This document shows positions 39,272 to 51,397 of a stretch of DNA of 64,000 bases, one piece after another. The stretch's first letter is position 1. Each line of letters opens with the position of its first letter. The stretch comes from Stratiolaelaps scimitus. Lineage: Eukaryota > Arthropoda > Arachnida > Mesostigmata > Laelapidae. The notes under the pieces are model-generated. The model worked only from the letters and a program-made list of their open reading frames with translations, had not been told where the DNA came from and did no database searches. The position numbers and the translations under genes are program-made. The stretch is taken from contig JABWDB010000015.1 in assembly GCA_019614645.1 (NCBI GenBank), forward strand, positions 2,232,001-2,296,000, in the 5' to 3' direction.

Positions 39272-39302
39272 CCTCCGTGCGTGATGAATTCACGCACGGA
39301 GG
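39272..39302. repeat. Perfect 13-bp palindromic hairpin
   Basis: CCTCCGTGCGTGA (39272-39284) and its exact reverse complement (39290-39302) flank a 5-nt spacer. Function unknown. Confidence 0.85.
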
Positions 39303-40458
39303 GGGCCATCGCTCAGCCACCACATGGCACATCGACCCCTCTAGACGGATCAGCACAGGCTTCTGAATCAGCAGAGTTCGTCTTACCACGACGACAACAT
39401 CACGATGGATGGAACACACGACGACATTTTCATGACACGATACTAACACGCTGCGATCGGCGTTGACGGCGTTTGTGCGGCGGGGGTGGTGATGCCCGCG
39501 ATCCGCGTTTGATGATTACTAAATTTTCAAATTCGTAGTAGTAGTAATAGTCCCTCAGCTGAGTCCCTCGCACTCCCTCGCACGGCATTTTGTGCCAGCG
39601 TCACTTCGCCGACGGAACAAAGACAGGAGACTCGTAGGTTGCCATCTAACGGGGGCGGTCAGACGAGTTACAGTGGAAAGTCCAGTTCTTGAGACCAGCA
39701 GCAGCAGCAGCAGCCGCTAGCTGCATCAGCGCCGATGCAGCAGAGCGCCGCCGGCAGCCGCGAATCACCAACAATAACCGCACGAGGAATGACAACAAAA
39801 CGGGTGACACGCAACGCTATGAAAGCGTCATAGACCAGCAGCGAAGATGAACGGCCTTCTCGTCCCCGGGCGACTGTGCAGGCGGTCGACTGTGGGCATT
39901 TAAATGGGCCTCACCTCATTGGAACGCGGTGCTCGCGCTTTTCAACGACGACGTGCCACAGCATTCAGCCACGCTACGCTATTCATACACTCGCTCATTC
40001 AACGCTGCTGGTGGTGGTTTCACTTGTGTTTGTTGCTGTTGTTGTTGTTGGTGTAATTCAAACATGTCTAATTGCTCTCGTCAGCAGTTTCAACTACCGG
40101 GAACGTGCTGTACCAGTGGGTCTGTTGCAACTGCTATGCCCGGTGCATGGTGGGCGAGCCGCTCTTGAGCTCGGTGTGGTTGAAGGAAATTGATGCCGGA
40201 GGCAGCGGCAATGATAGATCACATTGGGGAAAATAGGCTACCGCAGTGGTAGTCATACTCTAGTAAATGTGTTAAGTGGACACGACGCACTTTTGAGTTG
40301 AGTTGACCATATGAACCCCTGCATATATATCCGCTTCCCCTTCGAAATACGCAGCTTGGCTTCAGATGTGGGCAGTATTCTCGTCTTCAGAAGTTCCACT
40401 CGTAAATGAGATCAACCGGTGTGCTCGGTCGAGAACTGACAACCCTACCACGACAGCA

Positions 40459-40617
40459 AGCAAAGGTGGCCCCGACAGATCCTTATAGTAATACCTAAAG
40501 CTGGGGGAACAGCTGAGGGTCAGCTCGAAAAACAGTTTATAGTAATACCTAAAGGTTATGAGCTGAGGCCTGTCAGATAGGGGAACAGCTGAGGGGAGTC
40601 AGCTCGAAAAACAGTTT
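40459..40617 (+). mobile_element. 5'-truncated SINE with internal duplication, same family
   Basis: The body matches the 31611-31872 SINE in the opposite orientation: AAAGGTGGCCCCGACAG, ATAGTAATACCTA, GGGGAACAGCTGAGGG and CAGCTCGAAAAACA. The tRNA head is missing. The 3' half occurs twice in tandem; the first copy lacks about 24 bases. Perfect 13-bp flanks TACCACGACAGCA at 40446-40458 and 40618-40630 mark the target-site duplication. Confidence 0.8.
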
Positions 40618-41566
40618 TACCACGACAGCAGCCCCGTCAATACAACTAACTCATGAGTGTCTTGTATATGTCTCCCAGTTGAAGAGGACAATGTGAGTCG
40701 ACGATAATAATAAGAATAATAATCAGTTGGAATATTTCTCGGTAAGAAATTGCTTTGATGATCAATTCTTTAGCAAATGCGTCTTCAGCATTGACCTGGG
40801 GACTGTTTACCGTAGATGATCGTAGTGTTGTACACGCCAAATCCATCTCGTTGACCACACGAGGTCTGAGGTCTCCACAACAAATCAATTGCAATCATTA
40901 GGTGGATATCGTTAAATGTAACGAAACGGATCCATATTTTATCGAAACGTTCACTTTACTGCTGGTAACTTATATAAACCTTTACCATGTCAACCAGCGA
41001 CGCTAGCAATTTGTTGACTCGTTCATGCCGTCTCAAAATACGACACCGTAGACACACCCGTTTGACGAATGCGACCAATTGCCATTCATCCTTACAATTC
41101 CTCTCTCGTTACGGCACACACACTCGGCAGAGCGGAAAGTTCTTCCCGTTCGGTCGTGGTTGACATCACCAGCTGATGTTGACGCGGCGATGGCGTCCGT
41201 CGTGCGGCTACAAGCGAAAACAAAGCCAACCAACAAAGGGAATGCTTGGTCACCGTTATAACTACAGCGTGGTCCGTTACGACAATGGCGAGTGGCTGGC
41301 CCGCGTTGATAACCGACAGGCCGATTACAGTTAGCTGTTCTGTGTGTATGGAAGGCAAAGCATTGCAGTTTGCCCTTTGGGGAAAGCCATGCTCGACGTG
41401 GTATGGCCGTTTGACTGCGACCCGAACAGCACCGATCCACCCCGAAATCGTGCTATCGTCGTTTATAGAATTCTTGGATCATATTTTCCCTTCGAATACC
41501 CCGCCCGCCCCTGCCGCGCACGTGAACTTGCTCGACGCCTTTCTCTCCCGAGGCATATCTGCGATG

Positions 41567-41604
41567 TATATATATATATATATATATATATACGTATATA
41601 TATG
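41567..41604. repeat. (TA)n microsatellite
   Basis: A 38-bp TA tract with CG and GT interruptions. Confidence 0.95.
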
Positions 41605-44410
41605 TATACACATAATAATCAGTTGTCTTAATAGCACTGAGCAGCACTGGGCAGGTGTGTGTTTGGACAAGACACGGTAGCTGGTCTTGCCGTTGTTGTT
41701 CGTGTTATCAATGCTCTTGTCAGGCTTGTTAATCACGGCGACAGTGGCTGCAGACCGCGCGCTACCGTTGTTACCGTCTTGCGTCGAAGTCTGTGCGGGA
41801 CCGGTTCGCGAAAGCTACTGCTGTTGTTGGCAGCACCGTTCGTTCGTTCGCGGTGGCGGTGGCCGCCGTAACGGTGCTCGTAATTCGGTCCCGCGTCATC
41901 AACGACAATGATGGCGAACGAGGAGACAAAGGCGGGTGACTCCCCACTGTCCAATGCCAACGAGAGCCGGCGCAGAACTGACTGACCAACGACGAACTAG
42001 TGTTGGTCGGCGTTGCGTCCGGCCGGCCGGAAGAAAAGCGCGCCCGCTAAACCGCGACTGAGCCCTGAGGAACGCCAATGGCGGCGGCGGCGGCGGCGGC
42101 GACAACAGAGGTGGCGTCGCGGATGACTCCAAGGTAGGGGGGAATGACAGTGGCGGAACACTGCAGTGTCGCTTGTGCCGTGGAAGATGATAGGGTGACT
42201 TCTCCTCAGTGGTGAGGCAGTGCCGTAAGCCGTAGCCACGATGCGACTGAGCCTCCGATGGCTCACCCGGGCCCATTTCGTGAAGGGGACCCGGGGCAGA
42301 ACCCAACGCGGACCCTGATTTGGGGCGCGACGCTGCGTCGGTCACTGAGGGCTGTTGTTGATAGGCTTCCTTGCTGGCTGGACAGACTAACAAGGCTGAG
42401 AAGTTGCTACCTGACCCAACGAGTCTCTCTGGTTTCGAGAAGATCGCCGAGATAAATCTGCGTATGCTAGAACCATCGTGGCGTCTTGTTCTCAGCTATG
42501 CCTAGCCTTGTTGGCTTGGCCCGGCTACTTCTGCTAAGCGCTGGGACCGGTTCGATAACTGCTCCTTCGCAAAGGATCATGCGAATGGACACCTTTCTGA
42601 ACTGCGTCGTTCTGATGCCGTCACCCAGTCGACCGGCTGAATAGTCCTCATCAGCTCGCAATACCGGGTGGTCGAGCGGTCGGTCAGACGTCATCCACGC
42701 GACCGTCGAGAGGAAACACCGCGATCGAGTGGGCCGGTCCTCAACCTCTCCCTCAACGCAAGTTGCGGTTCACTTTAGCTCGGAGGAGCAGCGCCGCGTT
42801 GAGCAATGATTGAGCTTGCGATTGCGACGAAATCGGCAGAGTCAGGGAGAGGGCGGTCGGCGACGATCGCCAACGCTTCGATGCCAGCCACTGTAAGTCC
42901 AACACAACGAGACACAACAGCGGTGTCAGCGGTAACGAACGCTGATGAACTACTTGCAGCCACCGAGAAGCGTATAGAATACGAGTTTGTCAAGCGTTGA
43001 CCAGTTGGTCAAACGGAACAAACGAACGCGATGAGCGGTCAGATCACCTGAGCTGGGATGGCCGGGTTGCTGGTCTGCAAAAAGCTGCGACGAGCAAAGG
43101 GCGTTCGCAACCGAGACCCTTATACTGACTCGGTTTGTGGGCCTTACCACGCCACGACAGTGTTGACTGTGGATGCGGTCCGCATGATGATGCAGGCTCA
43201 ATGCCGCTTGTTCGATGACTAAATATGTCCTACAAAACAAAGGGGTCGTTCAATCGGCGGCAGAGGTAGTCACAGCAGCAGTAGAAGCATACGTCTGACG
43301 ATGAGACGAGATCAAACGCCAAACGGCTGCACAGCGATGCCAAAACGAACCCCGCGGATATTGCTGCCGACATTGATTACCCGAGCGCTGGGAGCAACAA
43401 CAACAGCAGCAGCAACAGCAGCTCCGGGATCAAACCGCTCGCGGCTACCACCCGGCCGAAACAACTGCCGATGTCGCTGCGCGATCTATAATACAGGACC
43501 CCGCGGCGAAATACGGCGAAAAAAAAAAACAGAAGAAGCGCAACGCAGGCGCACCCTTTCACACATTAAGGAACTACACCCCGTTGGGTGCTCAAGAAAT
43601 CGAGCGTACTTGGGCCCGGGCCAGCGAACGTCGCCGAACGTGTAGTCCAGCATTGTTGTTCATCCTGCAGCTGACGGACCACGGACCAAGATGGCTCTCT
43701 GAACCTATAGGATGCTACCAGCAATTGCTCTGGCAGCAGCAGCGCCGTGAAATAACAAGAGCCGAGCCAAACTGAAGATCCAAACAGCTTCAGTTCGGCT
43801 TGTTTTTCGCCTCGTCATTTTCTTCTCTTTCAGCATCTTTTCATTTGGCCGTGCCGTCTCCCATCAGCTGCGCGCGGGTCCTCGGTCTTCGCCCGGATCA
43901 TAACGGCACCTCGGCAACCACAACTCGAGGGCTATCCGGCGTTTTTCCCCCGATCGCAAGCGGTCACTTCCAGCTCACGTCGTCGACGCAGCCCCCGACC
44001 CCCCAGATCCCTCAATCGCTCCTCCTATCATTGCGCTGTCGAGTTTGCTGTTTACGCAAAGGCGAGCAGCGCGAGAAAACATCAAGCGAGCGGTTTTCGA
44101 TTGCCGCCGCCAAACACATAGACATAAGCTACCGGCAACCACAACGTTCATTCTACCACAGCAGTAGCAGCGGCCGCGGTGACACCCCAATTTTCCACCG
44201 CTGTCAACAAAACAAACCAACCGGTGTGGCCGTAATGGTAATGCACCATCGAGACGAACGACTCACGCTGTCCAGCGCAACGTAGGAAAAGGCCGCGACG
44301 AAAAAAAAAGGCGCCAACAAACGACGAAGAAAAAAAAATGGAAAATTGTCTGGACTAAAAAGCCACGAGCACTCTCGTTATGTGGGGCGTCCGCGCGCGG
44401 GGGAACGATG

Positions 44411-45346
44411 CTAAATCAAACACGGAAAAAACGTCGACCGTTTCGGCCAGATAGAATCGTGCGATTGTGTCTGATCGGGAAGAGGCCACAGCGATGGTTT
44501 AGGGGGCAAGGTGGGGAGAGAGAGAGGGGGGGGGGCTCTATGATGGAAAGATGGCGCGCCATGGAAAAGCGCGCGCGCGCGCCGCAGTCGACTATGAACG
44601 ATCGTCGTCGTTGTCGTCGTCGTCGTATCTGCGGTGACGCGGTGGTGATATGGACTAAATAATGAATAAATAATACATAATTGAATAAACATACGCAAGT
44701 GGAACTGAACACGGAAAATCAATCGGGCGCTACCGGACAACAAGGCGACGACCTTAATTCGTGCGAGATTTCTTCTCGGTGGCCATAGCACATTTTCCAC
44801 TCGGCCCTTCCTGACGAGATCATTTCTAATCATTTCAGCGATAGCATTTTGCCGCAGCAGATAGCAGGGCGAACGCGGAACGCAACCAGAAATGCACAAA
44901 AACGCTACAAATTCGTTTGCCACAGCGGTTCGTCGTCCCGGCGCAGTCCACTCGGTCGAACGATGTACGCGTAGCGTTAACACACGACGAGCAAGTGTGG
45001 AGACACGTTCGAGCGGCGAACGGTCCGACGGATGGTAGCACAAAACTCGCGATGGGGTAATGTATAATTGTAGGTAAGCAGATATAAAAAACAAAATTAG
45101 AACTGATGTAGTGCCCGAAGTGCGCTTCTCCAAGGGGACTTGGGCAGGATGAACGTAATATCTGGAATCAACCCGTAACGTTTGACTGTGTGTGTGTGTG
45201 TGTGTGCTTTGACCCCGCCTCCCGTCCGTCGTCTCCTGGTCAATAAACGTTGGTAAGCAACTGGAGAACATCGAACGGGGCGGTGATGGTTCTGTTTTGC
45301 AGTTGCATAAAAACATATCATGACATCTAGGAGAGTTGGCCGTCAT
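44411..45346 (-). CDS. Long open frame of 311 codons, unrecognised
   Basis: The longest open frame in the window outside MED23's spliced product. It includes His/Thr repeats from a TG microsatellite, a Thr run from a GTC repeat, and a hydrophobic stretch LILFFISAYLQLYI near residues 82-95. No domain is recognised and the composition looks repeat-driven. Possible but unsupported. Confidence 0.12.
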   Translation of the reverse strand: MTANSPRCHDMFLCNCKTEPSPPRSMFSSCLPTFIDQETTDGRRGQSTHTHTHSQTLRVDSRYYVHPAQVPLEKRTSGTTSVLILFFISAYLQLYITPSRVLCYHPSDRSPLERVSTLARRVLTLRVHRSTEWTAPGRRTAVANEFVAFLCISGCVPRSPCYLLRQNAIAEMIRNDLVRKGRVENVLWPPRRNLARIKVVALLSGSARLIFRVQFHLRMFIQLCIIYSLFSPYHHRVTADTTTTTTTTIVHSRLRRARALFHGAPSFHHRAPPPLSLPTLPPKPSLWPLPDQTQSHDSIWPKRSTFFPCLI

Positions 45347-45826
45347 ACCGATTCTAATTTTTTTTTTGGGTGTGTATGTGTGTGTGTGTTTGTGTGTGAA
45401 TACTAAGTGTGTGATGTTGATGGACTACCGAATGAACGAATCACTAGAGTGGAGTTTTTCTTCGGCGCGGACTACTTTTTTCTACAAGCTGGCCGAAATC
45501 TACGTGCGGTCCAGTGTGTAGACGTGGGCTCGGTGCAAGGCATTACAACGTCATGATTTCCCGCCAGAGGATAGCGGATCCTCTAAGTAACGAGTTGGCA
45601 GAAGAAAACAAATAGAAATATCGAAGGAAAATCGTGCCCGTGACATTGTGCTCCGACGAACGTAGTTGGCAGTGCAATTATTTCCTTTGAACTCAGTACA
45701 AAATGCCAGCCCGTGTTGCTCATCGACATCTCTACCAAACTATGGTATAAGGACGGACGAAGGGCCCTTTAATCGATGTTATTAACCGTCACTGTAATCA
45801 GGCACGGACAATCACACCTATTAACG

Positions 45827-45919
45827 GTGTTAAGTCCTTAAATTATATTTCATATAGTACTTAAATTATAGTTCATATAGTCCACCTAGTAACTAGTGTT
45901 AAGTCCTTAAATTATATTT
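45827..45919. repeat. 24-bp direct repeat pair with internal tandem
   Basis: GTGTTAAGTCCTTAAATTATATTT-type units lie at 45827-45850 and 45896-45919. Between them a TTAAATTATA[T/G]TTCATATAGT motif repeats in tandem. The patch is AT-rich and unlike its GC-richer surroundings. Confidence 0.85.
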
Positions 45920-48714
45920 GCTACTTTTTGTATATTGTTGTAACTTACTGTCGATATATAATTATCCGAGATCATCAATATGTATCTAATATTTAGTTAC
46001 CCCCAAATAGTCGCTCAACATGCGTTCCAAATGTTCGATGACTCACTTGTGGGTATCTGGGTCGCGTCGCCACCCGCTGCAAAATCAATGAGGTGACGTT
46101 CATTAACTGTAGGCAAAGATAAGAGAGCCGATTGGCAACCAGTCAGCGATGGGTGCTCAACGGGGACACCACGATAATGATAGCCATAATTGCCTCGGTC
46201 ATTATAAACTACTAATATATTTATACAAGGAGGTCGCATACTATTCTCGTCGGCGATTTGTCTGATAACAACATCACCAAGATCCAAGCTACGTACCCGT
46301 ACTCACTAAATATAGGCCACGTTTAGCCCATATCAGCTTTCGTCTCCTAGAAGTTCTTCAAGGCGTTGCCCAGGATAAATCATCTCAATCGTTTTTCTTT
46401 TTGCTCCAAACTTCCTAGCGTCTATATTTGCGCAAAATTGCCGAAAACGACATCGATTTGAATAATAACGACCCTTTCTCAATAAAGACAATTGTATTGT
46501 TTATGTGGCGTGGCCAAGCCTGAACTTATAATTCCTTTGTACAACTATAATAATACAAGTAAACTAAAGTTTACGTGACCAAATCTCAACAAAGAGACGG
46601 GTGGCGCACGTTTAACCTTGTCTACATTTGAGTTTGGCCTTATAAATCAATTATAACAAATAGGCCATCGTCTGCCATCGCTCTCTGCCCGCCAACCGCC
46701 ATCCGAGTTCATTACTAACCTCCCTTTCCACTCCGCCCGAACGCTCGACGGTGGATAATGATAACGCCGGCGGAGATTCGCGCACGTGTCGCCGTAGGCT
46801 ATCGTACATGCAACGTGCACTTGGTAATGAGTCTGTATTCGCTTAATTGCAGATGACTAGAACTGCGGTGTATGATCAACCCTTTGAAACTGGAGTTTCG
46901 CCTCGAAATGCCCCCACCGTCACTCAAGCAGGCTATGAGCCTTGTCGTGTCCCGACATCGTGTAATGTGCGGAGCGAATTGAATGCCAGGCATACGAACA
47001 ACGATGTAGTTTTAAAGCTAAATTAATTTTTCTCTCTCTCTCTCTCGATTGTTACGTCTACTGCGGTATTTTAGTCAAAGAAAAGCCTTGATAAAATTCG
47101 GCTATTAAATAATTGCCAACGCAAGAAGATGCATTGACGAGGAGGGAAGCTCTGGTGAAGTCACTCTTGTTAGACACGTCGTGCTAAATCACGAACGATC
47201 GAATCTGGCCATCACGCATAGAATCTACGATTCAATATCGACGATTTTATCGACTCGTTAACATCCTTGAGTAGTTTATTCTACCTCCACTTCTAGCAGA
47301 GACCCAAGGAGATTTGAGCAACGTCCACAGAGTGTAATATGCCTTACTAATAAAAAAAATAGCAACCAACCAACTACGGGGGCGTCAAGTCATCCGTGTG
47401 AGGACATGAGGGACTGACTCCGTGGCACCGTCTTCGTTCATAAACGAAGTGTAATCCGTTTCCCCGAACTCCACTCGTCCATGCTTAGTCCACCTGTACT
47501 TGGTATTCCCACTTCTGAATAAGTCCCGTTTACATACGAACATTGACAAAACGAACACAACGGGCAATTCTCTATTTTGTGCTGCTGCTGCTGCTCCTCC
47601 TACTGCTACAACCGATGTCCCGAACTTGCAACTGCTGGATCCAAACCTCACCCCTTGGCAAGGGTTTTGGCAACTCGCCAATTTTCTCAATGATAGATCG
47701 AGTGTTATGGATATGACACCTTTACGACATTTGGAAGATTCTCGGAAATACCCCAGTGAACTTGGCCCGGTTCCCAGAGGTTTCTTGGAACACGCTCATC
47801 TCTCTAACTCTCTCCATCGCTATGCCGAACTCTCAGATTCTGAAAATTGTCAAATGCAAACAAGTTCTCGTTCAGCCACACAACTGTCAGAACGCGATGC
47901 AACGTTGTTCGATATATTTATCTATTCAACGTAATTGCAACACCAAACACAGCTAACAACTCAACTATATTCTTGGTTCAGATCCCATGACGTGACATAT
48001 AGAGAGAGAGAGAAAAAACAACTGCACTTCGGTTAATAAACCAATAAAACCAATCACCTTTAACTAATTAATAACTGCCCCTTGCTTCCTTTTAAAACTG
48101 CGGCGACTCTCTGTCTGTAGGGTCAGTTGTTTCAACGGTTCTTTCCGGCCGGCTGCTGCGGCAACGGTGGTGTGGCATTTCTCATTATTAAATCTCCGCG
48201 AGCGACCCGTTGGAAATCTCAGAATATCCGTTGGAACCGTTGGAGTTTCCTCAAGAGCGTTGCCGTTGCTCCATGCCTCCGTAATTCTCTCTCTCTCTCT
48301 GTCCCTTCCTCGTGGCTATGGTGGCCGACGAAACAACAACAACAGGTACGACAACACAGCGAACGAACGGCGGCGTAAAACGGAGTCATTGACTCCCCTC
48401 GACCGGTACCACTCAGCGGACGGAGACGTCTTTCGGAGCAGCCCGAACACAACAGTGGGTACACTGTTCTCCGCGATCGGCAAAGCGAGAAACGCTCTAT
48501 TTACTGTAATCACAAAAAGATTCCCTTGAAATTCATCTCATCCACATGCGATTGATCGTCCTGTCAACGTGAACTCACCGTCGTGGGGGGGTGGGATGAG
48601 GCGTCCAGTCCGGTCCAACTCGGACGCCGGCCAATGATTATATGCTTACTTCGGAGCTATCAGCATTAGGCAGTCTCACGAAGTTGAAAACCCTTTATCT
48701 ACCTATCAATCAAT

Positions 48715-48717
48715 CTG

Positions 48718-48766
<49 letters not shown>

Positions 48767-48767
48767 C
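48715..48767. repeat. (CT)n-(TA)n compound microsatellite
   Basis: A CT run of about 19 bp passes directly into a 34-bp TA tract with one GT interruption. Confidence 0.95.
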
Positions 48768-49454
48768 TATCCTGTTACGTTGCGCGACACCTTATCCAAT
48801 TAATATCACATTAATCCACGAAGTGGTGACAGTACAACTACGGCTTCCACAAACGATCACTCCCGTTGTAAACACACAACAAAATTAACGTACACAAAAT
48901 ATCCACGAAGGAATGCCACCATCGAATGGGGGAGGAAGCTATCTACATGCACAGCGAACTAAACCGCACCGCACAGCATACGAACACGATATTGAACAGC
49001 CGAACCCGTCAACCACCGCTGGCTCGGAGGAGCGCTCGCTGGACGGGGATAACTATCCTTCACTCCAACTGATGCTGGCTGCCAGCAGTCGGTGCCGGAC
49101 CGTGCTTGCCGCTCGGCCGAAACTTCACTTGTGACAGGCGAGACTCATAGGCGGCTGTTGAAGGGACTCGCGGGGTGATGTTTACAAGATGGCGCCCCCA
49201 GCGCTGACCGAAGCTCTTCGGAGGCTTGGAGCGGCGTCGCCTTCAGAACGAAGACTCACCAAGGGAGAGGGCAGAAAAGTGCTGTGTGCTGAATAGACAC
49301 GGCAACCAGCGCAGCTGGTTGCTCCAAAATAACCGGGAGCTCACTTGGCGCCGTTTGGTCGTCTGGCGCAGACGGCAAAAGTTTCGAACGGGGTGAGGGC
49401 GGCGCGAGGTTTGAAAATAATTCACCATGAAAAAGTGACCGCGACTTTGTTCAC

Positions 49455-49520
49455 TGGGATGGCTGTGTGGCCATGTCGGCCACTTGGGACACCATAGCGT
49501 CTCCGGTTCGAATCCCACAA
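49455..49520 (+). repeat. tRNA-like SINE head or tRNA pseudogene
   Basis: GGATGGCTGTGTGGCC resembles an A box, and CCGGTTCGAATCCCAC at about 49502-49517 is a strong B-box/T-arm. No matching acceptor stem is visible, so a working tRNA is unlikely. The sequence differs from the 31.6-kb head, suggesting a second SINE family. Confidence 0.45.
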
Positions 49521-50073
49521 AGCACACATGACTTGATGCGGTCGTTCGTTGCAGATTTGTCAATGGAATCTGCAAAAGCTTTTTCGAAAAAGCGACCCCC
49601 ACATTGATCAACGTTCTTATTAGGACGTGAGATAAGGAAATTCATGTCGTTGCCATGATGCTGGAATTGCCAGTGCGAACACCACGCGTAGTGGCGCATT
49701 GCATGGACGACTTCGTTCCTACTTGGAGAGAGAGTTGGACGAAGCTTTGCATACTTTTCTCTCTTCTGATTCTCTAAGCAGCATAATAATTATGAGCATT
49801 TATTAGTCATTATTCTTCTATACTTCGGAAATGTCTTCACAAGATCAGTTTGACTAGAAACGGAGCGAGCGAGCAAAGTAACGCCATCGTGCTTCGCGCT
49901 TGGAGTACAAAGGACTAGAACAAAAAAAAAAGATGTCACATTCGCTAGAAAAGGCTACCTTAGCGATTTTGCTGCTTTGACAAATCTCCTCAGGTTATCT
50001 CATACTTTGGTCTCTTCTATCTTCCTATCCCGTATCCTGCTGCGAATGGCAAAACAAAAAAAACACTTTCGTT

Positions 50074-50158
50074 TCAGCTGACCTGTCAACTGTCTCATCG
50101 GTCTTTAGCAGGCTTCGGTACTGCTTTGTAGCATTGCTTCAAGGACCTGTCAGGAGAG
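50074..50158 (-). repeat. Possible diverged third copy of the SINE body
   Basis: Short matches in the same order and similar spacing as the body of the 31.6-kb SINE are visible: CAGCTGACC near 50087, then AAGGACCTGTC near 50143. The head and flanking duplications are not visible. Similarity is weak and could be chance. Confidence 0.25.
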
Positions 50159-51099
50159 AGGGCTCATGCAAGAGAAATTGTACCGGTTGGCCCGGCATAT
50201 GGATTATTCATCGTCTTTGACTATATTTGGCCTTATACGGACGCTCGGTCTTATGCGGGCTTACTCAAACAGACCTATGTGGCAGCAAGCTAAAGGCAAT
50301 ATGATGAGCCTCGTCGAAGATCGTAAAAGGGAACGTGGTGTGCCGGCAGCACAAGTGTATCCAATCGAAGTAATAATAAAATTCCCATGGGTCATCAATC
50401 TGCGTGAACCCTCCTATTTCCACTTGATAACCTTACCTTAGGTTGTCTCTCCATCTCTTATATATATATATATATTTTACTTATGGCGGGACGTTGACGC
50501 CTCAGGCGTCGCGGGGACCTTCGTTTGCCGCAGCGGCGACCCTATCATCCCTTCACCCATCAGACATTTCCCACAACTTATCCATGTGACGTTACAACGA
50601 GAAATGTCGGGACGCCATGGGGATTAAAAACGTGAATTTTCTGAGCTGATTCCCAGCCAATATTTACCGTTCACGGCACTGCCGGTCGTATGTATGAAGC
50701 CAATGCCGAGACTGGTAGAGTGCGAGTCGCCGCACACTACATCAAATCGCCCGCGAGGCAGTTTGTGGAACAGCAAAGCTCAGCAAGTCATTCGTTCGGC
50801 GGCCCGGTACAGGGTAACGAATACTACGCTCATGTGTCGACGACCCCAACAAAACAACTGTTCTGGGTGAGCGCCGGTTGAGCTCCGCCGGACGCAGGTT
50901 CGCTCAGCATATTTGAAGAACGATCATTTGTCGTCGTCGTGCCGTGAGTCCGAATCTCGCCTGGGCGAGCAACGGTGCTGTAAACGGCCGAAAGTGAGAT
51001 GCATGATTCGTCTAGGGGTACACGCTTTAAGTCAGGTTAAGACTTAATGCTACCTTATATGCCAAACGTCCAAGAAGAAGCACACCGTTTGTTCGATGC

Positions 51100-51304
51100 C
51101 AGTGACAGTGTTGTTGATGTTGTTGCTGTGTCATCTGCGTATCTCGCGAAGCGTTCGATTTTCGACGAGTGTCAACCCAAGTCTAGGTCAGGCAGCTTCT
51201 GAGCGAGTGGCCGCTTGTGGTGGCACTTGAGAATCGCAATCGGCAGTTCCACGAAGTTCCGGATTTGTCCTACGCCGCCGCCGCCGTCCCACTGAGAGCG
51301 CGAA
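51100..51304 (+). promoter_or_regulatory. 5' flank and presumed 5' UTR of MED23
   Basis: This is the sequence just upstream of the MED23 start codon. I see no TATA box. A TCTCGCGA motif lies at 51143-51150, about 155 bp before the ATG, and a (GCC)n run lies at 51273-51286. An in-frame TGA at 51293-51295, four codons before the ATG, means the protein cannot extend upstream within this exon. The transcription start site and any non-coding first exon cannot be placed from sequence alone. Confidence 0.4.
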
Positions 51305-51397
51305 ATGGGTTCAGTCGACGCGATTAACTCTCTCGTCGCTCAAATTCTACGACGGGATACTCTGGAGGAGGCGTTCAATGCATTCATCGTGCATAAG
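51305..51397 (+). CDS. MED23: MED23 exon 1 (residues 1-31)
   Basis: The exon starts MGSVDAINSL and contains LEEAFNAFI, which resembles the EEAF segment near the N-terminus of animal MED23. The ATG context is favourable (G at -3, G at +4), with an in-frame stop upstream at 51293. The donor is AAG|gtaaca and the exon ends in phase 0. The N-terminal part is the least conserved stretch of the model. Confidence 0.85.

Larger units (their letters stand above)
37065..40445. other. No gene recognised
   Basis: Holds ATT/AAT runs (37886-37925), the tRNA-like sequence at 37937-38022, CTG triplets near 38141-38160, CAA/AAC triplets near 38528-38610, a TA tract at 38785-38814 and the palindrome at 39272-39302. 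No supported gene. Confidence 0.5.
40631..45826. other. No gene recognised; scattered triplet and TA repeats
   Basis: Contains a TA tract at 41567-41604, a (GGC)n run at 42081-42100, CAG/CAA triplets near 43400-43422, poly-A runs near 43521 and 44301, a (GC)n run near 44572-44582 and TG runs at 45188-45207 and 45371-45400. The 311-codon frame is listed separately. Confidence 0.45.
45920..51099. other. No gene assigned; open minus-strand frames and repeats
   Basis: Minus-strand open segments at about 46015-46302, 46799-46993 and 47385-47518 look mildly coding-like but have no recognised homologue. A (CT)n-(TA)n compound microsatellite lies at 48715-48767, a TA tract at 50459-50475 and a tRNA-like sequence at 49455-49520. 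A 91-codon plus-strand frame at 50166-50441 is also unassigned. Confidence 0.4.
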
